NCBI RefSeq assembly: GCF_017301735.1
Contig: NZ_CP071090.1
Location: 9,848,001 to 9,912,000, forward strand
From: Pyxidicoccus parkwaysis
GTDB taxonomy: Bacteria; Myxococcota; Myxococcia; Myxococcales; Myxococcaceae
Reading direction: 5' to 3'
Length of the DNA stretch: 64,000 nucleotides
Positions 16,099 to 24,511 of the stretch are shown piece after piece. The notes beneath the pieces were generated by a model. The model made no database searches. It was given only the letters and a program-made list of their open reading frames with translations, and was not told the DNA's origin. The number at the start of each line of letters is the position of its first letter. The first letter of the stretch is position 1. The translations under genes were made by a program, and so were the position numbers.

Positions 16099-17982
16099 AT
16101 GAGCGGATACGTCATGGAACTCCTCACGGCAGTCCCCGTGGCGAAGCTCGTGTACTCGGCGATTCTGGTGGGGCTCTGCTACCTCCTGGTGAGCGAGCTC
16201 CACACGCTCTGGTTCGACCCCCGCCTCTACATCGGCCGGTTCGACTACTTCGACACGGGCGAGGAGAAGGAGGCGGACGCGAGGGTCTTCGCGCTCCAGG
16301 TCGCCCACCACCACCGGACGCTGCTGCACCTGTTCGCCCAGGAAGAGGAGCAGAGGACGCCCCGCGAGCAGAAGCCCGTCACCATGGCTTCCGTGACGGG
16401 AGCCGGTGCTGGCCCCCAGCCGGAGAACACCTGGTGGCCCCACGAGGTCGTCCCCATCAACAACGCCTCCAGCGAGCTCTCCAAGGTCGAAATCACCGTC
16501 CAGGGCATCAACGTCAAGGAGATCCTCTCCAAGATTCGCCAGTGGGTCAGCACGCCCAATGAAGTCACCGGCACCGTGGAGAAGGGCAGCGGCGGAGTGC
16601 GCGCGGCGGCGAACTGGCCCAAGGGCCCCTCGCGCGCGAGCGGCCAGCTCGTCGACGGACAGCTCTTGATTGTCGACGGACAGCCGGATGCCTCGCGGGC
16701 CGCGTTCCACGTCGCGTGCAGCCTCATCTGGGCCCAGGCCGCGGGCAAGCAGCAGAACCTGTCGAGGGTGCCTCGCACCGAGTTCTGCGGCTGGGCCGAC
16801 GGCTGGAGCAACTACGTGACGCTGCGGAACAAGAGCGCCACGCTCGGAGGCCTGGAGGCCGCGGATTTGGACGCGCTGAAGAAGCTGCGCACGTTCCTGG
16901 ACCGGCTGGTGGCGAGCGCCGCCTCGTACCCCGAGGTCTACCGCCTGCGCGCGGACCTCATCGACCTGCTGCCCACGGACCAGAAGACGGAGGAGGACCT
17001 GGCCCTCGCCCAGAATGACAGGACGAAGTACGCCCTCCTCATCGCCCCGAAGGAGACGGCCGCGACGGGGCCAACACTCGTGGCGCGGGCCTCGCAGAGC
17101 GAGGAGCTCGCGGTGCGGGCCCAGGGACGTCCGGCGCTGCGCGTGCGGGACGGGAAGCTCGTCGACACGCCCTCTGAGACGTGGCAGCGGATGCTGTCAC
17201 CCGCCGCGGACCAGATTTCCTCCGTCAGCCGGGCCACCGGCTCGCTCGTGAGGCGGGGCGCGCCCGGTGAGCGCGAGATGCACCTGACGGGGTTCGCGGT
17301 CGCCCCCAACGTCATCATGACCGTGGGAGATGGCTTCCCGCCCGAGCTGCTCACGCAGAACACGCCCGCCGCCCTCTCGCTTTCCTCGTGGGAGTTCAGC
17401 TTCGACGACGCCCCGGCGGCCGGCACCCACGGCCACAGCGCCAACCCGCTCCCCGTCACGCAGGTCCTCTTCGCCGCGCATGGACCTCCGAAGAGCAACT
17501 TCTCCTTCGTGCTGCTGGAAATCTCCGGGCACGACACGACGAAGAACCCGCCCGTGACGCTGGAGTCGAAGGCGGCGGACATGGACACCGTGGCCGGACA
17601 GTATGTCTATGTGCTCGGGTATCCATCCGAGGACCCCTCGCTCCCGAGTGCGTTCCGGAGCGCCCTGCTCGGCCCGGAGCTGGAAGCCCATACCAAGCGG
17701 CTGATGCCGGGGCGCATCCTCTCCGCCAGCCCCGTGGAGACCTCCCAGCATCTCCCGCTGCGGCAGCTCGTCAGCGATGTCAGCACCATGCTCGGCGTCG
17801 CGGGCGGCCCCCTGGTGGAGCTGCGGAGCGGCCACGTGGTGGGCCTGCACTTCGGCGGACGGTGGGAGGACAGGCAGGGGAAGTTCGCCTACGCCCTCTA
17901 CATGCCGGACCTGCTCGCCCTGCTGCCCCAGGACGTTTCGCAGAAGGTCAGTCCCCAGGTCGCCACCAACGGCGTGCCCTGA
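16099..17982 (+). CDS. Membrane-anchored protein with inactive trypsin-like domain
   Basis: About 627 residues. One N-terminal membrane helix (about 12-34), a Glu-rich stretch, a mixed alpha/beta region (about 120-300), and a C-terminal domain (about 390-620) with the pattern of trypsin/V8-type serine peptidases. All triad positions look lost: TGFAVAPNVIMTVGDGF has D411 where LTAAHC has His; NFSFVLLEI replaces the D-[IL]-A-L-L strand; and GVAGGP has A568 in place of the catalytic serine of GNSGGP. It is therefore likely a binding or scaffold pseudoenzyme. The start is uncertain: no strong ribosome site, with alternatives at 16069 and 16114 and an in-frame GTG at 15946. Confidence 0.75.
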   Translation: MSGYVMELLTAVPVAKLVYSAILVGLCYLLVSELHTLWFDPRLYIGRFDYFDTGEEKEADARVFALQVAHHHRTLLHLFAQEEEQRTPREQKPVTMASVTGAGAGPQPENTWWPHEVVPINNASSELSKVEITVQGINVKEILSKIRQWVSTPNEVTGTVEKGSGGVRAAANWPKGPSRASGQLVDGQLLIVDGQPDASRAAFHVACSLIWAQAAGKQQNLSRVPRTEFCGWADGWSNYVTLRNKSATLGGLEAADLDALKKLRTFLDRLVASAASYPEVYRLRADLIDLLPTDQKTEEDLALAQNDRTKYALLIAPKETAATGPTLVARASQSEELAVRAQGRPALRVRDGKLVDTPSETWQRMLSPAADQISSVSRATGSLVRRGAPGEREMHLTGFAVAPNVIMTVGDGFPPELLTQNTPAALSLSSWEFSFDDAPAAGTHGHSANPLPVTQVLFAAHGPPKSNFSFVLLEISGHDTTKNPPVTLESKAADMDTVAGQYVYVLGYPSEDPSLPSAFRSALLGPELEAHTKRLMPGRILSASPVETSQHLPLRQLVSDVSTMLGVAGGPLVELRSGHVVGLHFGGRWEDRQGKFAYALYMPDLLALLPQDVSQKVSPQVATNGVP

Positions 17983-18001
17983 GCCACGAGCGGCGTGTAC
18001 C

Positions 18002-19210
18002 TCACGGCGAGGGCGCCATGGCCCGCGTGCGGGGATGCGGCGTCGAGGGAGCGCCGCTCATGAAGTCCGGCAGGCAGCCCCATGTCTGGAGGTCTTCCGT
18101 CACAGTCGTGCAGAGCCACCCCTGCGGACAGGTGTCCAGGTCCTGCGGGTCGCACTTCGCATAACACGCGCTGCCCGTGGGCCCGCCAATCCCACACACC
18201 TGGTTGCCGCCGCAGCTCTCCACCTTCCATGAGTCGCAGGCCGCCGCGCAGAACCGGCCCGCGCGTCCGCCGCGTCCCCTCACGATGCACTGCGCGCCGC
18301 CCGCGCAGGGCTTCTCGTCGGAGCACTCGTCCACGACGAGGTCCAGACACTGGAAGGCGCCGCCATTGAGCGGAGCGCACTGCTTGTCGGAGGAGCACCC
18401 CAGCTTCCGGCAGTCGGGAAGACAGGCCGCGCCGCTGGGGCTCTCCTCACAGGTGTACCCGTCCGGGCACGTCCCGGCCTCGCCCGGAGTACACGGCGTG
18501 CCGCAGTGGTGGTTGATGCAGAGCAGGCCCTCCTCGCAGGCCTCGTCTCGCGTCGCGGGCAGCCGGCTGCACGGCTCTCCCAGGAGGCGGACGCCCGTCT
18601 GGAGACACCGGCGAATCACCGGCCCGGGAGCGCCACCGGCGGCGACGCGGCAGACGGAGCCGGGGAAGCAGTGCGAGTCGTCCTCGCATTCACTGGCGGC
18701 GCACGTGAAGGTGCCCTTGCCATAATCAATCACGCACCCCTGGCCGGCGGGACAATCACTGTCGGTGGTGCATTCACCGCATCGAAAGGTGCCGCCGTCG
18801 AACTGGCAATTCATCAGGTTCGAGGGACGAGGCCCCTTGCGCCCATCCAGCAGTGTAGCGACCTCCTCGGAAGCATCGTCGCCCTCGGACGACACGGGAG
18901 CCGAGGAGGAACGCACCTGGTCCGGCTTCCGCGCGGCGACGTGCAGGTCCGTGCTGGCATGGTCCACGACGGCGCCAGCGCCACCGGTCCCCGCGGCCTG
19001 ATAGGCCACCGTCACCGAGGTGGCCGGTGGTGGCTCGGCGCTCGGCGGCGCCTCCGACACGTGCGGCACGCAGGCCTGCGGCTCGGCCTGGTCACAAGCC
19101 GCGGGCCTCTCCGCGGCGAAGCTCATGACCAGGAAATAGGAGAGGACCGTGACCGCCACGAAGACGGCCGGTTTGACGGAGGCCCTGTAAAGGCTGATGG
19201 CGGGTCGCAT
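18002..19210 (-). CDS. Membrane-anchored cysteine-rich protein
   Basis: A 402-residue protein with an N-terminal hydrophobic segment (about 14-34) serving as signal or anchor, a Pro/Ala/Ser-rich spacer (about 40-130), and a long Cys-rich region (about 135-395) built of small disulfide-type modules such as CGECTTDSDCPAGQGC and CEDDSHCFPGSVC. Spacing recalls Dickkopf-like or EGF-like cysteine modules common in myxobacterial surface proteins. The function is unknown; protein-protein adhesion outside the cytoplasm is plausible. The start at 19210 was chosen because upstream codons overlap the 54-residue peptide gene. It converges on the pseudo-protease gene with a 19-bp gap. Confidence 0.8.
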   Translation of the reverse strand: MRPAISLYRASVKPAVFVAVTVLSYFLVMSFAAERPAACDQAEPQACVPHVSEAPPSAEPPPATSVTVAYQAAGTGGAGAVVDHASTDLHVAARKPDQVRSSSAPVSSEGDDASEEVATLLDGRKGPRPSNLMNCQFDGGTFRCGECTTDSDCPAGQGCVIDYGKGTFTCAASECEDDSHCFPGSVCRVAAGGAPGPVIRRCLQTGVRLLGEPCSRLPATRDEACEEGLLCINHHCGTPCTPGEAGTCPDGYTCEESPSGAACLPDCRKLGCSSDKQCAPLNGGAFQCLDLVVDECSDEKPCAGGAQCIVRGRGGRAGRFCAAACDSWKVESCGGNQVCGIGGPTGSACYAKCDPQDLDTCPQGWLCTTVTEDLQTWGCLPDFMSGAPSTPHPRTRAMAPSP

Positions 19211-19248
19211 GACGCGCGGCGAGACGGAGTGCGCCGGAGCCGCGGGCG

Positions 19249-19413
19249 CTAGCAGGGACCGCAGCAGTAACCGTTGGCGCCGTTCGGCAGGCACGTGCAG
19301 GGATAGCAACACGCGACTTCGCGAATCTGTGCGTACGCGGTACCCGCGCCCAGCGCGGCCGCCGTCCCGACAATCACAATCCAACGACGCAGTTGAGTCC
19401 TGAGCGTTGCCAT
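19249..19413 (-). CDS. Small secreted cysteine-rich peptide
   Basis: A 54-residue ORF with a good signal peptide (basic RTQLRR, hydrophobic core, cleavage near AGTAYA-Q) and a mature part of about 24 residues holding six cysteines (REVACCYPCTCLPNG and GYCCGPC). A GGGGGG stretch sits about 6 bases before the ATG. It ends 38 bp before the larger Cys-rich gene and is probably cotranscribed with it. No family was recognised. The cysteine density suggests a disulfide-rich or metal-binding secreted peptide. Confidence 0.65.
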   Translation of the reverse strand: MATLRTQLRRWIVIVGTAAALGAGTAYAQIREVACCYPCTCLPNGANGYCCGPC

Positions 19414-19449
19414 CTGTACCCCCCAATGCCGCACAGCCACTACGGAACT

Positions 19450-19674
19450 TCAGAACTGGATTCTCAACCCATCAGGAACGACCGTCAATACCGGAAAATC
19501 CGGACTGAACCCAGTAGGTTTCACCACCCAGCTCGGCCTCTCATGACCCTTGAGGTAGCACGCCCAGACGGCACAGGGAATCCCCCGCGCGAGGTATATG
19601 CATCCTGTGCAAGTCCAGTAATCCTTGCAACGCCCGCAAGTGAAGGAGAAGGGTGCCCGAGGCGACAAGGGCAT
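19450..19674 (-). CDS. Possible small cysteine-containing protein
   Basis: A 74-residue ORF (GTG alternative at 19689) with CGRC, CTGC and CAVWAC pairs in its first half, and no signal peptide. It lies 36 bp upstream of the secreted peptide on the same strand, and the region has lower GC than its neighbours. The cysteine pairs are reminiscent of a zinc knuckle, but there is no strong ribosome site or known family, so it may be chance. Confidence 0.3.
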   Translation of the reverse strand: MPLSPRAPFSFTCGRCKDYWTCTGCIYLARGIPCAVWACYLKGHERPSWVVKPTGFSPDFPVLTVVPDGLRIQF

Positions 19675-19931
19675 ACGTCCCGGGGGCACGCAGTCGCGCC
19701 GGCCCCATCACCGGCGCGCGGCGCGCAATGACTTGTCATCATCCGCCGGCCCCCATCACGGCCTGGCAAAGCGGTTCAGCGTCAATCTGAACCATCGCCC
19801 CACGGGGCACCCGTCCTGCCCTCCAGTCCCGCTCTTCGTGCACCCGCCGACGGAAGGGATGCGCCTTTCGTGGTCGCACCATGATGTCTCCGTGAAGATG
19901 AAGACGCACCGCGCTGGGTACCTTGCGCGGC

Positions 19932-22148
19932 ATGTTCTTCTTCGGACTCGGATGGGTGGCGGCGAGCATGCTCGGCGCCACCACGGAAGCGCCCATCAGC
20001 GCTGTCACCGTGTACAGCGACAGGGCCCGCGTGGTGCGGACCGCCACCCTCACTGTTTCGGGCACGCAGCGCGTGGAGCTGCCGCGCCTGCCGGAGCTCG
20101 TGGACCCGGACTCCATCCGCGTCGAGGCCCAGGGCGCCGAGGTCTCCTCGGTGGACGTGCGCCCCGCCAGCGCCCCGCCCTTCCCCCAGGACGAGGCGAA
20201 GAAGCTGCTCGGCGCGCTGGACAAGCTGGACGACGACCTCGCGCGAGTCACGGCCGAGCGCGCGGCCGTGGAGCTCCAGCTCGCCGCGCTCCGCCGCGTG
20301 CAGCCCGTCGTCCCCGAGGGTGACGTGACTCCGGCGTCTCCTACCGCGCCCGCGACGTGGAGCGCCTCCGCCTCATTCCTCGTGGACACCGCCGCGAAGC
20401 TGGAGGCGCGCATCCTGGAGTTGGAGGACCGGCAGCTCTCGCTGAAGGACGCGCGCGCGAAGCGACTGGAGGAGGCGAGCAGGCTCGGGGAGCGACCGCG
20501 ACAGCCGGGCATCGAGGTGGCCGTCACGCTCTCCGGCACGGGGCCCACGAAGTTGCAGCTCTCGTACCTCGTCCCCGAGCGCGTGCGCTGGTACCCGCGC
20601 TACGAGCTCCAGTTGCAGCCGGAAAAGCAGCGCGTGCAGGTGGCATTCTCCGGCCGCGTCACGCAGGACACCGGCGAGGACTGGGAGCACGCGAAGCTCA
20701 CGCTCAGCACCGCCCTGCCCTCCAGCGCCACGTCACTGCCCCGCTTCAGCACGTGGAAGCTCGGCAACCTCGAGCGCTTCATCCCCGAGCCGAGAAGGCT
20801 GGAGGAGAGCCCCAGCGAGCCGCCACCGCTGCCTCCGCGCACGACGGAGCCGGACCTGGAGCTGGAGCTGCGCAAGCAATTGCTGGCCCGCGCTGGCAGG
20901 CCCCTTCCTTCCGAGCCTCCGCGACCTGCGCCCTCCAGTCCGCCCGCGTCCTCCACGGCACAGGCCCGCGCTCCTGCTCAGCGCCAGTCGCCTCCTTCCT
21001 CGAATGCGGCACCCGGCGCGCGCGATAGCACCATCATCGGAACCGTCATCGATGCTCAGAGCCGGCAGCCCGTGCCGGACGTCGTCGTGACCGCGACCTC
21101 GCCCAACCTTCAGGGTGAGCAGACGGTGGTGACGGACGCGCAGGGCCAGTACCGCATCCCGTTCCTGCCCCCCGGCGTCTACACCCTGCGGTTCGAGAAG
21201 GAGCAGTTCAGGCCCTACGCCCGCGCCGACGTCCAGCTCCGGCTGAACCGCACCATCCGGGTCAACGTGGAGCTGCTCCCCGAGGACCTTGGTGAAGTGG
21301 TCGAAATCACGGGTACGCCTCCCACCATCGACGTGGGCTCCACGAGCACGGGTGTCAACGTGAGCGATGAGTTCATCGGGCGCACGGGAAGGGCCCGTAC
21401 GAACGCATGGAGCGGTGCGCCCAGCTCCTACGAGGCACCCGAGCCCGTGGTGGACTCCTACGTGGGACTCTCTCCGCCCCCGGGCTGGCTGCCGCCGCAG
21501 CTCGCCTCGGACCTTCCCGCGTCGCTGGCCGGCGGCTACGACCTGGCCTTCACCGCGCCGCGTCTGGAGACGGTGCGCAGCGGCCAGGGCGAGCGCACCG
21601 TGCCCCTGCTCATCGAGTCCTGGCCCGTGCAGGTGGAGCGTCACGTCTTCCCCGCGCTCGCCGGGGACGCGTACCTCGTCGCGCAGCTCGAGAGTCCCTC
21701 GCGCACGGTGCTGCCGGGTGGGCAGGCCTCCCTCTTCGTCGGCGGCGACCCGGCCGGCTCGGCGGACCTGAAGCTCGTCGTCCCCGGCGAGCCCTTCACG
21801 CTGCCGCTCGGCGTGGACCCCGCCGTGCGCACTGCCCGCAACGTGAAGCTCGTGCAGTCCAAGGACGGCCTCATCTCCAAGGACGACATCAACACCTACG
21901 AAGTCACGCTGGAGGTGCCCAATCCCTATCCATTCCCCATGCCGGTGCGCGTGGTGGACCAGTGGCCGCTCAACCGTGACGGCCAGGTAGTGGTGAAGCT
22001 GGTGAGCACCACCCCCGCCGCGCGCCAGGACGAGAAGACGGGCGAGCTGCAGTGGGACCTGGTGGTGCCGCCCTCCAGCAAGAGCACCGTGTCCTTCCAA
22101 TACTCCCTGCGCCGACCGCAGCACTGGCGCCTGTCCCAGAGCCCGTGA
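19932..22148 (+). CDS. DUF4140/DUF4139 protein with inserted carboxypeptidase-regulatory-like domain
   Basis: A 738-residue exported protein of the family sometimes called mucoidy inhibitor MuiA. Signal peptide (about 1-17), DUF4140 (about 20-115), coiled coil, then DUF4139 from about 185 onward (QLSYLVPERVRWYPRYEL; TQDTGEDWEHAKLTLSTA). Between about 365 and 485 a foreign-looking segment interrupts DUF4139: a carboxypeptidase-regulatory beta sandwich (IIGTVIDAQSRQPVPDVVV, DAQGQYRIPFLPPGVYTLRF) and a stretch like the start of a TonB-receptor plug (VVEITGTPPTIDVG). Ser/Pro linkers flank the insert. The neighbour at 22159 is an insert-free paralog 10 bp downstream. Function unknown; probably envelope-located. 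Confidence 0.85.
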   Translation: MFFFGLGWVAASMLGATTEAPISAVTVYSDRARVVRTATLTVSGTQRVELPRLPELVDPDSIRVEAQGAEVSSVDVRPASAPPFPQDEAKKLLGALDKLDDDLARVTAERAAVELQLAALRRVQPVVPEGDVTPASPTAPATWSASASFLVDTAAKLEARILELEDRQLSLKDARAKRLEEASRLGERPRQPGIEVAVTLSGTGPTKLQLSYLVPERVRWYPRYELQLQPEKQRVQVAFSGRVTQDTGEDWEHAKLTLSTALPSSATSLPRFSTWKLGNLERFIPEPRRLEESPSEPPPLPPRTTEPDLELELRKQLLARAGRPLPSEPPRPAPSSPPASSTAQARAPAQRQSPPSSNAAPGARDSTIIGTVIDAQSRQPVPDVVVTATSPNLQGEQTVVTDAQGQYRIPFLPPGVYTLRFEKEQFRPYARADVQLRLNRTIRVNVELLPEDLGEVVEITGTPPTIDVGSTSTGVNVSDEFIGRTGRARTNAWSGAPSSYEAPEPVVDSYVGLSPPPGWLPPQLASDLPASLAGGYDLAFTAPRLETVRSGQGERTVPLLIESWPVQVERHVFPALAGDAYLVAQLESPSRTVLPGGQASLFVGGDPAGSADLKLVVPGEPFTLPLGVDPAVRTARNVKLVQSKDGLISKDDINTYEVTLEVPNPYPFPMPVRVVDQWPLNRDGQVVVKLVSTTPAARQDEKTGELQWDLVVPPSSKSTVSFQYSLRRPQHWRLSQSP

Positions 22149-22158
22149 GGAACCCATC

Positions 22159-23724
22159 ATGCCCCTGTTGCCCCTGACACTCCTGGCGCTCGCGACGACG
22201 TCCCAGATTTCCTCCGTCGTCATCTACCCGGACCGCGCGCAGGTGACGCGGACGCAGACGGTGACGTGCAACGGCGCCACCACCGCCGTCTTCGAGCACC
22301 TGCCCCAGGCGGCCTCGCGCGAGAGCTTCCGCGCCCGAGCCACCGGCGCCACCCTGGAGGGCATCACCGCCGACACCGTGACGCTCGAGGCGTCGCTGGC
22401 GCCCGAGCGCAAGAAGTGGGAGGACCGCGGGCTGGAGCTGGACCGCGAGCAGGAAGTGCTGAACGCCGCCGCCGCGCGGGCGAAGGACCTGGAGCGGCTG
22501 GCGCAATCCTTCACCGACGTGGCCGTGGACCGCGTCACCCGGGAGCTCACCGGGCCGAAGCCGGACTCGCGCGCCTGGGCCGCGGCTTTCGACTCGGCGA
22601 TGGCGGTGCGGCTGCGCGCGGTGAAGGACGCGCAAGACGTCGCGGACAAGCAGCGCGTGCTCCAGCAGAAGTTGAGCGAAGTGGAGTCGGAGATGGAGCG
22701 GCTGAACAGGCAGGCGCTGAGCAGCGAGCAACGCGTGGAGGTGCGCGTGTCCTGCTCCGAGGGCACGCAGGTGCCCGTGGAGCTGACGTACCTGGTGGGC
22801 GGCACGTCGTGGACGCCGCTGTACGAGGCGCGCGCGGAGGAGGGCTCGGGCGTGGTGGAATTGACGTCGCTGGCCACCGTGCGCCAGGCCTCGGGCGAGG
22901 ACTGGGCGGGCGCGAAGCTCTTCCTCTCCACCGCGCAGCCGAGCCAGGACGCCACACCGCCCTCCGTCACGCCGCTGTACGTCTACGCCACGAAGAAGCC
23001 GAAGGAGCGCAAGGTGCTGGTGCGGCGTGACGAGCAGCAGCAGCACGCGCAGGGAGGCACCGATGCGCCGGAGGCCGAGGGCGAGGGTCTGCGCGTGTCG
23101 TCCCAGGGGCTGTCCGTGCAATGGGAGGCGCAGGAGGCGACGCGCGTGCCCGGTGACGGCAGCGCGGTGCGGGTGCGTCTGGGACGTCACAAGCTGAAGG
23201 CGGACTTCTCGTGGCGCACGGCGCCCAAGCTCCATCCGGTGGTGTTCCGCGTGGCCCGCCTGGCCAACACCACGCGCTTCCCGCTGCTGCCCGGCCCCGT
23301 CAGCGTCTTCCGCGACACGGGCTTCCTGGGGCACCAGCGACTGGAGCGCGTGGCGCGGGGCGCGCCCTTCGAGCTGACCTTCGGGCTGGAGGAGGGGCTG
23401 CGCGTGAAGCGCACCGTGGTGGAGGAGGTGAAGCAATCGAAGGGGCTCTTCGGCGGGAAGCAGCGCTTCCGCTACGTGTACCGCTTCGAGCTCGCCAACC
23501 TCCGCGCGCGCCCGGAGAAGGTGGAGCTGGCCGAGCACGTCCCCGTGTCCGAGCTGGACGACGTGAAGGTGGAAATGGAGCCGGAGTCCACGGCCGGCTA
23601 CACGCTCGCGGCGGAAGACGGCATCGCCACGTGGAAGGTGGCCCTGGCGCCGGGCGAGCGGCGCACGGTGGACCTCGTCTTCCACGTGGACGCGCCCTCC
23701 AGCTACGACACGGGGAGCATGTAG
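22159..23724 (+). CDS. DUF4140/DUF4139 (MuiA-like) protein
   Basis: A 521-residue paralog of the preceding protein without the insert. A short hydrophobic N-terminus is a probable signal, followed by DUF4140 (about 17-110), coiled coil (about 75-190) and DUF4139 (about 200-521; LTYLVGGTSWTPLYEAR, RQASGEDWAGAKLFLSTAQPS). A Gln/His-rich spacer lies near residue 295. It begins 10 bp after the upstream stop with AGGAA ahead of the ATG, so the pair is an operon. The two products may form a heteromeric envelope complex. It converges on a tetR gene with a 3-bp gap. Confidence 0.88.
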   Translation: MPLLPLTLLALATTSQISSVVIYPDRAQVTRTQTVTCNGATTAVFEHLPQAASRESFRARATGATLEGITADTVTLEASLAPERKKWEDRGLELDREQEVLNAAAARAKDLERLAQSFTDVAVDRVTRELTGPKPDSRAWAAAFDSAMAVRLRAVKDAQDVADKQRVLQQKLSEVESEMERLNRQALSSEQRVEVRVSCSEGTQVPVELTYLVGGTSWTPLYEARAEEGSGVVELTSLATVRQASGEDWAGAKLFLSTAQPSQDATPPSVTPLYVYATKKPKERKVLVRRDEQQQHAQGGTDAPEAEGEGLRVSSQGLSVQWEAQEATRVPGDGSAVRVRLGRHKLKADFSWRTAPKLHPVVFRVARLANTTRFPLLPGPVSVFRDTGFLGHQRLERVARGAPFELTFGLEEGLRVKRTVVEEVKQSKGLFGGKQRFRYVYRFELANLRARPEKVELAEHVPVSELDDVKVEMEPESTAGYTLAAEDGIATWKVALAPGERRTVDLVFHVDAPSSYDTGSM

Positions 23725-23727
23725 CCG

Positions 23728-24324
23728 TCACCCCGGCTTCTGGGCGCGCCGGGGCGGAGGGGCGGCGTCGCGGAGCAGCGTCTCGGGCAGCCGCTTCATC
23801 GCGCGCTTGAAGGGGGCGGCGTCTCCCATGCCGCTGGAGAGGACGAGCGCCCCCTGCACCTCGACGAGCGCGTCCTCCGCGCGCTCGCGGGCCATGGCGG
23901 GCTTCAGGCCCGCCTCCTCCAGCACCCGGGCCAGCTCCGTCATCCACAGACCCATGATTTGACGCAGCCTCGGCTGGAGCCGCTCCTTCGCGCTACCCAG
24001 GGAGAGGGCGCCCAGCGCGCACGCGAGACGGCCGCCTTCGTAGAAACCGTCCAGGGTGCGCAGCATGGCGCGCAGGCGCTCCTCGGGCGTGCCGGGCTCC
24101 CGCAGCGGCGCGAGCCCCACGTCCTTGAGCCACGCCTCCACGGCGTCGAGCACCGCGTTGACCATGTCGTCCTTCCCGCCCGGGAAGTAATGGTAGAGGC
24201 TGGAGCGCCCCAGGCCCGTCGCCTCGGAGAGCGCGGCCAGCGAGGCCCCGTCGTAGCCCTGCTGCCGGAAGACGCCCAGCAGGCGGCCGACGACTTCTTC
24301 GCGGGACAGCAGGGCAGCGGGCAC
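23728..24324 (-). CDS. TetR family transcriptional regulator (LmrA/YxaF-like)
   Basis: A 198-residue repressor with an N-terminal helix-turn-helix (about 8-52: LLGVFRQQGYDGASLAALSEATGLGRSSLYHYFPGGK) of the LmrA/YxaF/NemR-like type, and a C-terminal ligand pocket. The GTG start at 24324 is supported by AGGAGG 4 bases upstream. It is divergent from the secreted hydrolase gene across 187 bp that hold a perfect 14-bp palindrome and a related imperfect one, one near each start. It very likely controls itself and the hydrolase, possibly also the downstream beta-lactamase gene. Confidence 0.92.
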   Translation of the reverse strand: MPAALLSREEVVGRLLGVFRQQGYDGASLAALSEATGLGRSSLYHYFPGGKDDMVNAVLDAVEAWLKDVGLAPLREPGTPEERLRAMLRTLDGFYEGGRLACALGALSLGSAKERLQPRLRQIMGLWMTELARVLEEAGLKPAMARERAEDALVEVQGALVLSSGMGDAAPFKRAMKRLPETLLRDAAPPPRRAQKPG

Positions 24325-24338
24325 GGCGCCTCCTCATT

Positions 24339-24352
24339 GGAACGAACGGTCC
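24339..24352. promoter_or_regulatory. Second TetR operator candidate (imperfect)
   Basis: GGAACGAACGGTCC, an imperfect palindrome sharing the CGAACG core with the perfect one at 24440-24453. It sits 15 bp upstream of the tetR GTG, a position suited to autorepression. Confidence 0.4.
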
Positions 24353-24411
24353 ACTCCATCTCTGCGAGCCCGGAGGGCCCCTGTCAACTCCGGGGCTCCA
24401 TCCACTCCGGC

Positions 24412-24458
24412 TTGACGCCGATTTCGCGCCGATTATTAAACCGAACGTTCGGTACAAT
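24412..24458 (+). promoter_or_regulatory. Hydrolase promoter with perfect palindromic TetR operator
   Basis: ACCGAACGTTCGGT at 24440-24453 is a perfect 14-bp palindrome. A candidate -35 TTGACG (24412-24417) and -10 TATTAA (24434-24439) with 16-bp spacing lie immediately upstream, and TACAAT (24453-24458) overlaps its right end. A repressor here would block transcription of the hydrolase gene 54 bp downstream. Confidence 0.6.
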
Positions 24459-24511
24459 GAAGGTGCCGGCGGGCCCGCTACCCGGGCCGCGAGCGTGAAA
24501 GGGAGCAAGCC

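Noticed and set aside
19625..20323. 232-codon plus-strand frame overlapping the DUF4139 gene
   Set aside because: Out of frame with the well-supported DUF4140/4139 protein and lacking any domain pattern.
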